Positions 16,590 through 24,801 of a DNA stretch of 64,000 nt are shown piece by piece (positions within the stretch are counted from its first letter, which is position 1; every line of letters starts with the position of its first letter). The notes beneath the pieces were generated by a model. The model had not been told where the DNA came from, made no database searches, and saw only the letters and a program-made list of their open reading frames with translations. Both the position numbers and the translations under genes were made by a program. Source of the DNA: an uncultured Acetobacteroides sp. (GTDB taxonomy: Bacteria; Bacteroidota; Bacteroidia; Bacteroidales; ZOR0009); assembly GCF_963678165.1 (NCBI RefSeq), contig NZ_OY782755.1:2356001-2420000 (forward strand), written 5' to 3'.

Positions 16590-17228
16590 CTAGAAAAGCT
16601 TCCAGCCAAGCGTAAAGATAAACTGCTGAGGACGGCTTCCAAAATTCACCTTACTTCCCGAAGCAGTGTTGTAAGCAGAGCCTAACTTGCTAATACTCGT
16701 TTCGTAGCGAGCATCCAACGAAATCTTAAGGATATCAACACCAACGCCTGCCTGTAGGCCCCAGTTTGCCTTGTCCATATCCTGATCCAAACCACTAACG
16801 TTATCAACAATGTTGGTATTGCTAAGAATTATAGTGGCAACAGGACCCGCATTTACGCGAAACGGACCAAACTTAGTTCCAAAGAGAACTGGGATGTTGA
16901 GCGTATTCAGCTTATTTACCTCTGTGCTAACATTTGTTGACCCAATTTCTTGCAACGTTATCTCGGTGCTCGATTGAGCGTAGTAGAGTTCTGGCTGAAC
17001 GAAAAAGCCCAAAACGCTTACACGAGCATATGCTCCTGCCAAGAAGCCTACCTTTGCCTTATTATTGATGATATCGTATCCTGTTTTACCATTATCATTA
17101 GATAACCTAACGTTCCTAAAGACATCTGTTGTGGTATTAATACCGCCCTTCAATCCAAAAGTTAGAAATTGGGCACTCGCAGCACCTGCAAAAGCCACCA
17201 AAGCGGCAATTAGTAAAAACTTTCTCAT
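16590..17228 (-). CDS. Small outer membrane beta-barrel protein (PorT-like/OMP_b-brl_2)
   Basis: The product is 212 residues from MRKFLLIAALVAFAGAASAQ, a clear signal peptide; an upstream TTG adds three residues and is not used. The mature part begins LTFGLKGGINTTTDVF, has alternating hydrophobic strands, and ends FIFTLGWKLF with a terminal Phe, as expected for an eight-stranded barrel folded by BAM. Such proteins are abundant in Bacteroidota and mostly uncharacterised. It lies 28 bases after the cardiolipin synthase gene on the same strand, so the two may be cotranscribed. Confidence 0.85.
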   Translation of the reverse strand: MRKFLLIAALVAFAGAASAQFLTFGLKGGINTTTDVFRNVRLSNDNGKTGYDIINNKAKVGFLAGAYARVSVLGFFVQPELYYAQSSTEITLQEIGSTNVSTEVNKLNTLNIPVLFGTKFGPFRVNAGPVATIILSNTNIVDNVSGLDQDMDKANWGLQAGVGVDILKISLDARYETSISKLGSAYNTASGSKVNFGSRPQQFIFTLGWKLF

Positions 17229-17256
17229 AGTATTCAAAATTAATTGATAAAACTTA

Positions 17257-18726
17257 CTATAACAACGGACTAAACAGCCTAGCTACCGACTCCTTTAATC
17301 CATTGATAAATGGGCGTCGTTCCCAAGTGTGTAGCGTAACAAGCTTGCAATCTAGCAAATCTTTATGGAATTGAGTTTCCAGCTCCTTCGCAAAACCATT
17401 ATCGTATATAAAAGCAGAAACCTCAAAGTTGTCCTCAAACGAGCGTATATCCATATTGGCAGTGCCAATACTCGCAAAATAACTGTCAACCATAATGATT
17501 TTAGAATGGTTAAAGCCCTTTTCGTAGAGGTAAAATTTAACCCCTGCCTCCAACATTTCAGTTAGATACGAAAGAGTGCTCCAGTAAACAATCGTAGAAT
17601 CCGACTTGTGAGGAATCATAACTCGTACATCTACACCACTTAATGCCGCGGTTTTAATTGCCGTTAAGATGCTCTCGTTTGGCATAAAATACGGTGTTGA
17701 GATGTAGATATGCTCTTTTGCTTTAGTTATCGCAGAAAAGTATGCCTGCATGATGCTAGCCCAATCAGAATCGGGTCCAGCACTACATATTTGAACGGGG
17801 GTACCTCCGATATTACGCAAAGGAGGTAGGTATTTTTCTCCATCCTTAAACGTTTTCCCGCTTACAAAGTACCAATCCATTTGGAAAACAATACCTAACA
17901 AATGAACTGCATCTCCTTCAATCATCAAATGAGTATCGCGCCAAACACCTAAATTTGGATCACCCTCTATATACCTGTCGGCAACATTAATACCACCAAC
18001 AAAGCCTACTCGACCATCTACAACAACAATTTTACGATGATTCCTAAAATTCACCTTTCGGGTAAACCAAGGGAAGCTAACCTTCATAAAAGGGTAAACC
18101 TCAATTCCCGTATCTCGCATTCTTTGAACAAACGAACTTTTTAAAGACCAGCTGCCAACATCATCGTAAATAAGGCGAACCTCTACGCCTTTTTTTGCTC
18201 TTTCAATTAGAATCTCTTGGATTTGTGTTCCAATCCTATCATCGGAGAAAATGTAGTATTCAAGATGAATGAAGCTTTCAGCCTTAGAAATTTCGTCAAT
18301 AATTGCAGCAAAAGTTTCAGTTCCATTATTGAGCGGTCGTACGCTATTATTCTCGGTGTAAAGCGATTTGCTGTTGTTGAGTAAAAGGCTAATTATTGGA
18401 CGGAATTGCTCGTTTACATTACGACCAAGCTTTCGATTGGAGAAGTTTGCTAGCTGCTCTTGCATAAGTTCGTCAAGAATAGCCATATCTTTCAACCCCT
18501 TACGGCTAAAAAGTTTTTGTTTACGGTAGTTTTGACCAAATACGAAATAAATGAATATACCTATCAGAGGTAAAAGAATAATCACCAATACCCATGACAT
18601 GGTTTTTACAGGATCTCTCTTTTCGTGAACAACAAGAGCAACCACAAAGAATATGGTAAATACATACAAACCTTGTAAAAGGTAGCTGAGATTTATTTGA
18701 AGTATGTAGTGAAAGATATTCTCCAT
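17257..18726 (-). CDS. cls: Cardiolipin synthase
   Basis: The product is about 489 residues from MENIFHYILQINLSYLLQGL; the frame runs on to 18807 but the upstream part is not conserved in character. Two N-terminal membrane helices are followed by two phospholipase D domains. Both HKD motifs are present: FRNHRKIVVVDGRVGFVGG (H-x-K-x4-D) and NHSKIIMVDSYFASIGTANMD. This matches bacterial Cls, which condenses phosphatidylglycerol into cardiolipin at the inner membrane. The downstream barrel gene is probably in the same transcript. Phospholipid chemistry recurs at 39.7-44.5 kb (acvB and mprF). Confidence 0.93.
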   Translation of the reverse strand: MENIFHYILQINLSYLLQGLYVFTIFFVVALVVHEKRDPVKTMSWVLVIILLPLIGIFIYFVFGQNYRKQKLFSRKGLKDMAILDELMQEQLANFSNRKLGRNVNEQFRPIISLLLNNSKSLYTENNSVRPLNNGTETFAAIIDEISKAESFIHLEYYIFSDDRIGTQIQEILIERAKKGVEVRLIYDDVGSWSLKSSFVQRMRDTGIEVYPFMKVSFPWFTRKVNFRNHRKIVVVDGRVGFVGGINVADRYIEGDPNLGVWRDTHLMIEGDAVHLLGIVFQMDWYFVSGKTFKDGEKYLPPLRNIGGTPVQICSAGPDSDWASIMQAYFSAITKAKEHIYISTPYFMPNESILTAIKTAALSGVDVRVMIPHKSDSTIVYWSTLSYLTEMLEAGVKFYLYEKGFNHSKIIMVDSYFASIGTANMDIRSFEDNFEVSAFIYDNGFAKELETQFHKDLLDCKLVTLHTWERRPFINGLKESVARLFSPLL

Positions 18727-18906
18727 TACTAGTATTTGCTTTTTTAAAAATAGCCAATTCAGTTTATACTCACAATTGATAGTGCGCAAATATTCATATT
18801 TTGCCAATATTATGCAGTTACAACTGCCGAGAGCCTAATAAAATAATTGTTCAAAAGACAAGTTTATTTGTCTGTAGTTCCAATATTTATACACTAACAA
18901 AACACA

Positions 18907-18942
18907 AAAGAGGGCATCAAATCATGTTTGAACACCCTCTTT
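18907..18942 (-). terminator. Probable terminator of the SDR gene
   Basis: The arms AAAGAGGG / CCCTCTTT carry an inner TCAAA/TTTGA pairing. The hairpin lies 28 bases past the stop of the minus-strand SDR gene, and the T run on the minus side is short. Confidence 0.6.
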
Positions 18943-18969
18943 ATAAGAATACGCTATATTAGCCTTTCC

Positions 18970-19812
18970 CTACCTTTTTAAAGGGGTATTTGGCTCTTTA
19001 GCCATCTCGTTAAAGGCTAACTTATCAAGAAGTGCAGGAGCAATCTTACTTAAAAATACTGTAACCTTACCCACAAGCGTCATAACCAGCGTACGTTTTT
19101 TGCGTTCAATCCCATTGGCGATTCTACGGGCAACCTCTTCAGAAGTCATCATTTTAGATTCTTCGCGGGGTGTTTCTCCCTGTTTTTGACCATCTTGATT
19201 CAGTGCGTTTAAACGGACATTTGAAGCAGTAAACCCAGGAGCGACTACCATTACATGCAAGCCCTGCTTTAAGGTTTCAACGCGCAACGTTTCCAAAAAA
19301 CCATTCATCGCAAACTTTGACGAGGAGTACCCTGTTCGTCCAGGCAATCCCATAAAACCAGCGATTGAGCTAACGCCTACAACACTACCTTTCGATTGGA
19401 GTAACGCAGGAAGTGCATACTTTGTACAATAAACAGTACCCCAAAAATTTACATCCATCAACCTACGTATTACATTTAGGTCAAGATCTTCAAAAATAGC
19501 ACGCATAGAAATTCCCGCATTGTTAATCAGAACATCAATATTGCCATAGGTAGACAACGCGTATTCTACAAAACCTTTGCACGACTCTTGGTTGGTTACA
19601 TCAAGATGACAGCCAACAGCAACACCTCCATCTTTAGAGATTAATTCAACAATTGCAGATAACTCATTAGTATTACGAGCACCTAAAACAACCTTAGCTC
19701 CACGTTTGGCAAATTCGAACGCACATGCTTTACCTATTCCAGAAGAAGCCCCCGTAATGAGTACGACTTTCCCCAAAAAATGATTTTTACCCATTATTAT
19801 CTTATTTCTCAT
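18970..19812 (-). CDS. Short-chain dehydrogenase/reductase
   Basis: The protein has 280 residues, or 274 if the second ATG (19794, MGKNHFLGKVVLITG) is used. The NAD(P) loop TGASSGIG lies near residue 20, NNAG near residue 98, the catalytic Ser in GVSSIAG, and the YSSSK tetrad near residue 165. The C-terminal region (RRIANGIERKKRTLVMTLVGKVTVFLSKIAPALLDKL) is hydrophobic and resembles SDRs that associate with membrane or act on lipids. The substrate is unknown. The gene is monocistronic with a downstream hairpin. Confidence 0.88.
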   Translation of the reverse strand: MRNKIIMGKNHFLGKVVLITGASSGIGKACAFEFAKRGAKVVLGARNTNELSAIVELISKDGGVAVGCHLDVTNQESCKGFVEYALSTYGNIDVLINNAGISMRAIFEDLDLNVIRRLMDVNFWGTVYCTKYALPALLQSKGSVVGVSSIAGFMGLPGRTGYSSSKFAMNGFLETLRVETLKQGLHVMVVAPGFTASNVRLNALNQDGQKQGETPREESKMMTSEEVARRIANGIERKKRTLVMTLVGKVTVFLSKIAPALLDKLAFNEMAKEPNTPLKR

Positions 19813-19890
19813 AGCCAGTCAAATAGGGCTCAAAGTCCCAATTTTACTGGGTTGCAAAGTTTCAAAAGTAACTAAAAAACCGACATAGGA

Positions 19891-19921
19891 GTTGTCCAAA
19901 TCAAAAAAAGACATACCTTTG
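19891..19921 (+). promoter_or_regulatory. Promoter of the tRNA-Lys cluster
   Basis: GTTG (19891-19894) and TACCTTTG (19914-19921) are separated by 19 bases. The first tRNA begins 17 bases after the -7 box, which fits Bacteroidota promoter geometry. Confidence 0.7.
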
Positions 19922-19938
19922 CACCGCATTTGAACAGA

Positions 19939-20011
19939 GATTCAGTAGCTCAGCAGGTAGAGCACATCCCTTTTAAGGATGGGGTCCTGGGTTCGAGCCC
20001 CAGCTGGATCA
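19939..20011 (+). tRNA. tRNA-Lys (UUU), copy 1
   Basis: The acceptor arms GATTCAG / CTGGATC pair over 7 bp. The D arm is GCTCAGCAGGTAGAGC, the anticodon arm is CATCC-CTTTTAA-GGATG with anticodon TTT, and the T arm is CTGGG-TTCGAGC-CCCAG. There are 73 bases to the discriminator A, and CCA is not encoded. Confidence 0.97.
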
Positions 20012-20034
20012 CAAGGTTAAAAGCATTATTCGGA

Positions 20035-20107
20035 GATTCAGTAGCTCAGCAGGTAGAGCACATCCCTTTTAAGGATGGGGTCCTGGGTTCGAGCCCCAGC
20101 TGGATCA
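20035..20107 (+). tRNA. tRNA-Lys (UUU), copy 2
   Basis: This is an exact copy of the first gene, 96 bases downstream, separated by a 23-base spacer that is itself repeated. Confidence 0.97.
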
Positions 20108-20130
20108 CAAGGTTAAAAGCATTATTCGGA

Positions 20131-20203
20131 GATTCAGTAGCTCAGCAGGTAGAGCACATCCCTTTTAAGGATGGGGTCCTGGGTTCGAGCCCCAGCTGGA
20201 TCA
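20131..20203 (+). tRNA. tRNA-Lys (UUU), copy 3
   Basis: This is the third exact copy, again 96 bases further on. The cluster ends in the terminator directly after it. Confidence 0.97.
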
Positions 20204-20204
20204 C

Positions 20205-20232
20205 AAGCCCATCAGATTTGATGGGCTTTTTT
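20205..20232 (+). terminator. Terminator of the tRNA-Lys cluster
   Basis: The 10-bp stem AAGCCCATCA / TGATGGGCTT with loop gatt is followed by a T run. Confidence 0.85.
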
Positions 20233-20285
20233 ATTTTCATCAACTTAAAAATAGCCACCCTTCTTGGGATCCATTAATAATCTTC

Positions 20286-20293
20286 TACATTTG
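20286..20293 (+). promoter_or_regulatory. -7 element TACATTTG of the small TPR gene
   Basis: The box fits TAnnTTTG and lies 20 bases upstream of the ATG. Confidence 0.5.
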
Positions 20294-20313
20294 TCGTAGT
20301 TAATAAGCCGCAT

Positions 20314-20622
20314 ATGAACAGAGTTAGTCAAGCAATAGTGTTGTTCGATCAGCATAAGTACAGCGAAGCTTTATCAGAAATAGAAGTAGCAAAAAAAGAG
20401 GGCATCATATCGTTTGATCTATTCCTCTATCAGGGACGAATTCTACAGAAGATGAGTCAATATGGACCAGCGATTAATTCGTTCAACCAAGCCATAGAAA
20501 TAGACCCGAATGATCCTCGTCCCAAGAACGAGATTCTGCTTATAAAAAACATACTCTCCATTACCAACAACTTTTACTACGAGAATCCTTACACTGATCT
20601 AGAATTAATCGACAAACTATAA
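20314..20622 (+). CDS. Small TPR-repeat protein
   Basis: The protein has 102 residues. Two tetratricopeptide-like helix pairs are visible: AIVLFDQHKYSEALSEIEVA (about 7-26) and FLYQGRILQKMSQYGPAINSFNQAIEIDPNDPRP (about 37-70). TPRs bind other proteins, and the partner is unknown. There is no signal peptide, so it is probably cytoplasmic. The gene has its own promoter box and stands between the tRNA cluster and the trp leader. Confidence 0.75.
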   Translation: MNRVSQAIVLFDQHKYSEALSEIEVAKKEGIISFDLFLYQGRILQKMSQYGPAINSFNQAIEIDPNDPRPKNEILLIKNILSITNNFYYENPYTDLELIDKL

Positions 20623-20698
20623 GGGTGCTTTATAGATTGAACTTCAATCTTATGAATATCTTTAAATTTATTTTTAGCAAATATTAAGAAGCAATAAG

Positions 20699-20730
20699 TT
20701 TGTACTTTCTGCAAATCATCTTTATACTTG
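20699..20730 (+). promoter_or_regulatory. Promoter of the trp operon
   Basis: The -33 TTTG (20699-20702) and -7 TATACTTG (20723-20730) are spaced by 20 bases, close to the TTTG/TAnnTTTG pattern. Transcription would start near 20737, about 20 bases before the leader-peptide ATG. Confidence 0.7.
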
Positions 20731-20754
20731 CAAACACAAAAAACAGAAATTAAA

Positions 20755-20817
20755 ATGAATCGCAGTTTACAACTTTCTCAAGCATGGTGGTGGCGCAGCA
20801 AAAAATTGTTGTGTTAA
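20755..20817 (+). CDS. trpL: trp operon leader peptide (three consecutive Trp codons)
   Basis: The peptide has 20 residues and contains ...SQAWWWRSK.... The codons TGG TGG TGG occupy 20785-20793. Trp is the rarest amino acid, so three in a row in a 20-residue frame just upstream of trpE is a strong sign of a leader peptide. Its stop codon (20815-20817) overlaps the antiterminator strand, so a ribosome finishing translation would mask that strand. Confidence 0.93.
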   Translation: MNRSLQLSQAWWWRSKKLLC

Positions 20818-20892
20818 GCCGTTATGCCTAATTGAGAAATTGTAAGACCAAAATATTAAAGGGGCTCGCTTAACACAAGCGAGCCCCTTTTT
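20767..20892 (+). promoter_or_regulatory. trp transcription attenuator
   Basis: Three competing pairings can be read. The terminator is AAAGGGGCTCGCTT (20858-20871) with AAGCGAGCCCCTTT (20877-20890), then a T run. The antiterminator is TTGTGTTAAGC (20809-20819) with GCTTAACACAA (20868-20878), 11 perfect pairs that destroy the terminator. An outer stem pairs TTACAACTTTCTCAA (20767-20781) with TTGAGAAATTGTAA (20832-20845), with one bulged base. A ribosome stalled at the Trp codons leaves 20809-20819 free and permits read-through. A ribosome at the stop codon covers it and termination results. Confidence 0.9.
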
Positions 20893-20922
20893 GCATTATC
20901 CAACACCGAACTTTATTCGCAT

Positions 20923-22344
20923 ATGAAAACAAAATACAGTCTTAGTAAGAAAGTTGTAAAGCGTCCAGCAGACACCATTACCCCTGTTGGTGTTTACCTT
21001 AAGATGCGCGACATGTACCCTGGTGCATTACTACTCGAGTGTACAGACTACAGCTCGCAGCAAAACGCCTTTTCTCATATCTGCCTAAATCCAATACTAG
21101 GGATAGAGGCAAATGAAGCAGGTGTTTCAACCTACTATCCCAACGGAGAGAAGACGCTAGCAGCATCTGCAAACCTTGTGGAACAGATAAATGCATTTAT
21201 CAGCAATATTGAGGTTGTCAACCATCAAGAAAACGACTTCGGCGTTGACGGACTATTTGGCTTTACATCCTTCGATAGCGCTGTTATTTTTGATAAATAC
21301 CCAGATGAAATAGTAAATAAGGTTTCGCAGAATCGAGAAATACCATTCCTTCGCTACGATCTTTTCAAGGTGGTTATCTCATTTAACCACTTCAACGAAA
21401 CACTTGCAATCACCGAGTTTTACAATGAGGATTCGCCGCTATCGTTAACCGAGAGTATTCAGGCACAACTAAACAATCGCAACTTTGGCTCATATCCATT
21501 TAGCATAGAAGGGAACGAACTAAATCCTCTGAAGGATGCAGATTTCAAAGCAATGGTTGCAAAAGTTAAAGAGCATTGCCAGCGCGGCGATGTTTTCCAA
21601 CTGGTAGTTTCAAAACCATACCATCAGCAGTTTAAAGGCGATGAGTTTAACGTGTACCGCGCACTTCGTTCGGTAAACCCATCCCCTTACCTATTCTACT
21701 TCGATTACATAGGCTACAAGATATTCGGTTCATCGCCAGAAGCGCAACTAAAGGTTAGCGAGGGCAAGGCAACCATCAACCCTATTGCAGGAACTGTAAA
21801 ACGTACAGGTGATGCGCTAACCGATTTTAGGCTAGCCAACGAGCTTATCAACAATCCAAAGGAGAACTCTGAGCACGTTATGCTGGTAGATTTAGCCCGC
21901 AACGACCTTAGCCGCAGCTGCGACAACGTGAAGGTGGAAATCTACAAGGAAATACAAACATTCTCGCACGTAATCCACCTAGTATCAACCGTAACAGGCG
22001 ATATCCACAAGGGCTCCACTCCTTTTACGCTTTTTGCAGATACTTTTCCTGCTGGGACACTAAGCGGCGCTCCAAAGCATAAGGCAATCGAGCTGATCGT
22101 GGCTATGGAACCAACACAACGCGGCTACTACGGTGGAGGAATCGGCTATATTGGTTTAGATGGCTCATTAAACCATGCTATCACCATTCGTTCCTTTTTC
22201 AGCAAAAACGGAGTCCTAACCTATCAAGCTGGAGCAGGAGTTGTTATTAACTCCACCGAAGAGGGAGAACTACAGGAGGTAAATAATAAGCTGAATGCAC
22301 TTCGTTCGGCGCTTGGACTAGTATCTAACTACATAAACAAATAG
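20923..22344 (+). CDS. trpE: Anthranilate synthase component I
   Basis: The protein has 473 residues. The N-terminal domain carries the Trp-binding stretch PGALLLECTDYSSQQNAFS; the usual LLES motif reads LLEC here. The chorismate-binding C-terminal domain has GDVFQLVVSKPY, NPSPYLFYFDYIGYKIFGSSPE, NPIAGTVKRTG, ELINNPKENSEHVMLVDLARNDL and the end motif GAGVVINSTEEGELQEVNNK. It converts chorismate and glutamine-derived ammonia to anthranilate together with TrpG. It is the first structural gene after the attenuator, and trpG follows after two bases. Confidence 0.96.
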   Translation: MKTKYSLSKKVVKRPADTITPVGVYLKMRDMYPGALLLECTDYSSQQNAFSHICLNPILGIEANEAGVSTYYPNGEKTLAASANLVEQINAFISNIEVVNHQENDFGVDGLFGFTSFDSAVIFDKYPDEIVNKVSQNREIPFLRYDLFKVVISFNHFNETLAITEFYNEDSPLSLTESIQAQLNNRNFGSYPFSIEGNELNPLKDADFKAMVAKVKEHCQRGDVFQLVVSKPYHQQFKGDEFNVYRALRSVNPSPYLFYFDYIGYKIFGSSPEAQLKVSEGKATINPIAGTVKRTGDALTDFRLANELINNPKENSEHVMLVDLARNDLSRSCDNVKVEIYKEIQTFSHVIHLVSTVTGDIHKGSTPFTLFADTFPAGTLSGAPKHKAIELIVAMEPTQRGYYGGGIGYIGLDGSLNHAITIRSFFSKNGVLTYQAGAGVVINSTEEGELQEVNNKLNALRSALGLVSNYINK

Positions 22345-22346
22345 CA

Positions 22347-22922
22347 ATGGCAAATATCCTTGTATTCGACAACTACGATTCTTTTACATACAACTTGGTT
22401 CACTACGTACGCAAGGTCGGCGGTCATAATGTAGATGTCTTTAGAAACGATGAAATAGCCTTGGATGATGTTGAAAAATATGATGGAATTATCCTATCGC
22501 CAGGACCAGGAATTCCAGAAGAAGCAGGTTTGCTACTTCCTCTAATCAAAAGATACTACAGCACAAAAAGAATCTTTGGAGTTTGTCTTGGTCAGCAGGC
22601 AATTGCTGAAGCATTTGGAGGAACGCTCAACAACCTCGATACGGTTTTTCATGGAGTTGCATCTGCAATTAATATAAGCAATCCTAATCACTATATTTTT
22701 AATGGATTGCCACAAAAAATAGATGTAGGAAGATACCACTCTTGGGTAGTTTCGAAAGAAACGCTTCCTGCCTGCCTTACCATCGAGGCTGAAGATGAAG
22801 ACGGAGAAATAATGGCGCTTAGCCACAAGGAATTTGATGTTTGCGGAGTACAGTTTCACCCCGAATCGGTGCTAACGCCACAAGGATTTGAGATGATAAA
22901 AAATTGGTTAGACAGATTTTAG
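22347..22922 (+). CDS. trpG: Anthranilate synthase component II (glutamine amidotransferase)
   Basis: The protein has 191 residues and is a class I glutamine amidotransferase. The catalytic Cys is in FGVCLGQQAIAEAFGG (about residue 78), and His/Glu are in VCGVQFHPESVLTPQG near residue 170. The oxyanion-hole stretch is LSPGPGIPEEAG. It supplies ammonia to TrpE. A folate-type (PabA) role is possible in addition, but the position inside the trp operon assigns it to tryptophan. Confidence 0.96.
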   Translation: MANILVFDNYDSFTYNLVHYVRKVGGHNVDVFRNDEIALDDVEKYDGIILSPGPGIPEEAGLLLPLIKRYYSTKRIFGVCLGQQAIAEAFGGTLNNLDTVFHGVASAINISNPNHYIFNGLPQKIDVGRYHSWVVSKETLPACLTIEAEDEDGEIMALSHKEFDVCGVQFHPESVLTPQGFEMIKNWLDRF

Positions 22923-22961
22923 ATCATTCAAAACTCTAATCAATCACAAATCGACAACTCA

Positions 22962-23954
22962 ATGAAAAGACTACTTACAAAACTCATAGAGCACCAAAAG
23001 CTAACCTTTGAAGAATCGAAGGAGCTGATGCTGAAAATTGCCCACAACGAAGCCAACGAGTCGCAGATGGCGGCAGTGCTTACCGCATATGTCATGCGAA
23101 ACATTACCGTAGAGGAACTTCAAGGTTTTAGAAGCGCCCTGATGGAGCTGGCTTTACGAGTTAATCTAAACGATGGCAACGTAATAGACCTTTGCGGAAC
23201 TGGTGGCGATGGCAAGAACACCTTTAACATATCCACCCTTTCGTCGTTTGTGGTTGCAGGCGCCGGCATACCAGTGGCAAAGCATGGGAATTATGGGGTT
23301 TCCTCTATTAGTGGCTCATCGAATGTGATGGAGCAACTTGGCTACAAATTTTCTAACGATGAAGCGAAACTTAAGAATGAGATGGAAAAAGCGGGAGTTT
23401 GCTTCATGCACGCGCCTCTTTTTCATCCGGCACTAAAGGCTATTGGTCCAACCCGCAGGCAGCTGGGCATTAAAACCTTCTTTAACCTGTTGGGACCACT
23501 TGTAAATCCTGCCGCCCCACAGTACCAGCTTAGCGGTGTATACAACGCCGAGGTTGGAAGAATATACTCATATTTTCTCCAGTCTCAATGCAAGCAGTTT
23601 GCGGTAGTGTTTTCGCTGGATGGTTACGATGAGGTGTCGTTAACATCGCCAATTAAGCACTTTAGCCAGCAAGGCGAAACGCTTATCAACTTCAATAATT
23701 ATGGCTTTAGCCCCTTAGCGGCAAACGATATTACTGGAGGTGCGACCATCGAAGAATCTGCCAAGATATTTATGGATGTCCTTAGCGGCAAGGGAAGCAA
23801 AGCACAGAATGATGTGGTTATTGCCAATTCTGCTATAGCTATTAGCTGCTACCACTCTAACAAAACCCTCTCGGAAAGCGTTGAAATTGCTAGAGAGGTT
23901 CTTGTTTCCGGGAAAGCATTAAGCACATTCAATAAATTGATTAGCATTCAGTAA
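22962..23954 (+). CDS. trpD: Anthranilate phosphoribosyltransferase
   Basis: The protein has 330 residues. The PRPP-binding loop DLCGTGGDGKNTFNISTLSSFVVAGAG lies near residue 80, the substrate motif KHGNYGVSSISGSSNVMEQLGYKF near 108, and GPTRRQLGIKTFFNLLGPLVNPA near 165. All are standard for TrpD, which transfers phosphoribose to anthranilate. Spacing to trpG is 39 bases, and the stop is two bases before the trpC ATG. Confidence 0.96.
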   Translation: MKRLLTKLIEHQKLTFEESKELMLKIAHNEANESQMAAVLTAYVMRNITVEELQGFRSALMELALRVNLNDGNVIDLCGTGGDGKNTFNISTLSSFVVAGAGIPVAKHGNYGVSSISGSSNVMEQLGYKFSNDEAKLKNEMEKAGVCFMHAPLFHPALKAIGPTRRQLGIKTFFNLLGPLVNPAAPQYQLSGVYNAEVGRIYSYFLQSQCKQFAVVFSLDGYDEVSLTSPIKHFSQQGETLINFNNYGFSPLAANDITGGATIEESAKIFMDVLSGKGSKAQNDVVIANSAIAISCYHSNKTLSESVEIAREVLVSGKALSTFNKLISIQ

Positions 23955-23955
23955 A

Positions 23956-24777
23956 ATGAGCATACTTAACGAAATAGTAGCCAACAAGCAGCAGGAGGTA
24001 TCCCAACGCAAACGCGCTGTGTCTATGCTCGAATTGGAGTTAATGCCCAACTTTACGAGAAAGAGCTTGTCGTTTAAAGAGCACCTCTTGAATCCTGATA
24101 AATTGGGGATAATTGCTGAGTTCAAGCGCAGATCGCCCTCCAAAGGAATTATTAATGCGAATGCGAACGTAAAGGATGTAACAGCAGGATATCAGGCAGG
24201 TGGTGCAAGCGCCATCTCTGTTCTAACCGAAATCGGCTACTTCAATGGCTCGGATGTTGACTTAACCGATGCCAAAAGCGTTACGTCGATTCCAATCATC
24301 CGTAAAGATTTTGTTGTAGATATCTTTCAAATTGCAGAATCGAAGGCGCTTGGTGCCGATGCTATTCTTCTGATTGCTGAGGTTCTTGAAAAGGAACAGC
24401 TGAGCGAATACCTCGCCTACGCTCACGAAATTGGGCTTCAGGCGCTCATTGAGGTGCATGGCGAATCGGATCTGATAAAGCTACCTTCGGCAGCGCAGAT
24501 TGTTGGCATTAACAACCGTAATCTCAATACGTTTGATGTTAACCTGAACCATTCTGCTAACATGCTAAGCCTACTGCCAATGGATGTAGTAAAGGTTGCA
24601 GAAAGCGGAATTACATCTGTAAAAGATTACCTGACCCTGAAACAAATCGGTTTTGACGCATTTCTCATCGGGGAATTCTTTATGCGCGACCAAGACCCAG
24701 GCGAAGCATGCCTAAACTTCACAAACGCCATAAGAGGCGCAATTACGGCAGCAAAAGGCAAAGCCTCGGAACTGTAA
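23956..24777 (+). CDS. trpC: Indole-3-glycerol phosphate synthase
   Basis: The protein has 273 residues and a TIM barrel. Expected motifs are present: IIAEFKRRSPSKGII (catalytic Glu and Lys), VTAGYQAGGASAISVLTE, IPIIRKDFVVD, ADAILLIAEVL, VGINNRNLNTFDV and VAESGI. It closes the indole ring of CdRP. TrpC stands alone here and is not fused to TrpF as in enteric bacteria. The trpF part is instead fused to trpB downstream. Confidence 0.96.
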   Translation: MSILNEIVANKQQEVSQRKRAVSMLELELMPNFTRKSLSFKEHLLNPDKLGIIAEFKRRSPSKGIINANANVKDVTAGYQAGGASAISVLTEIGYFNGSDVDLTDAKSVTSIPIIRKDFVVDIFQIAESKALGADAILLIAEVLEKEQLSEYLAYAHEIGLQALIEVHGESDLIKLPSAAQIVGINNRNLNTFDVNLNHSANMLSLLPMDVVKVAESGITSVKDYLTLKQIGFDAFLIGEFFMRDQDPGEACLNFTNAIRGAITAAKGKASEL

Positions 24778-24801
24778 CACTCCGGCAGATAAAGTTGAAA
24801 T

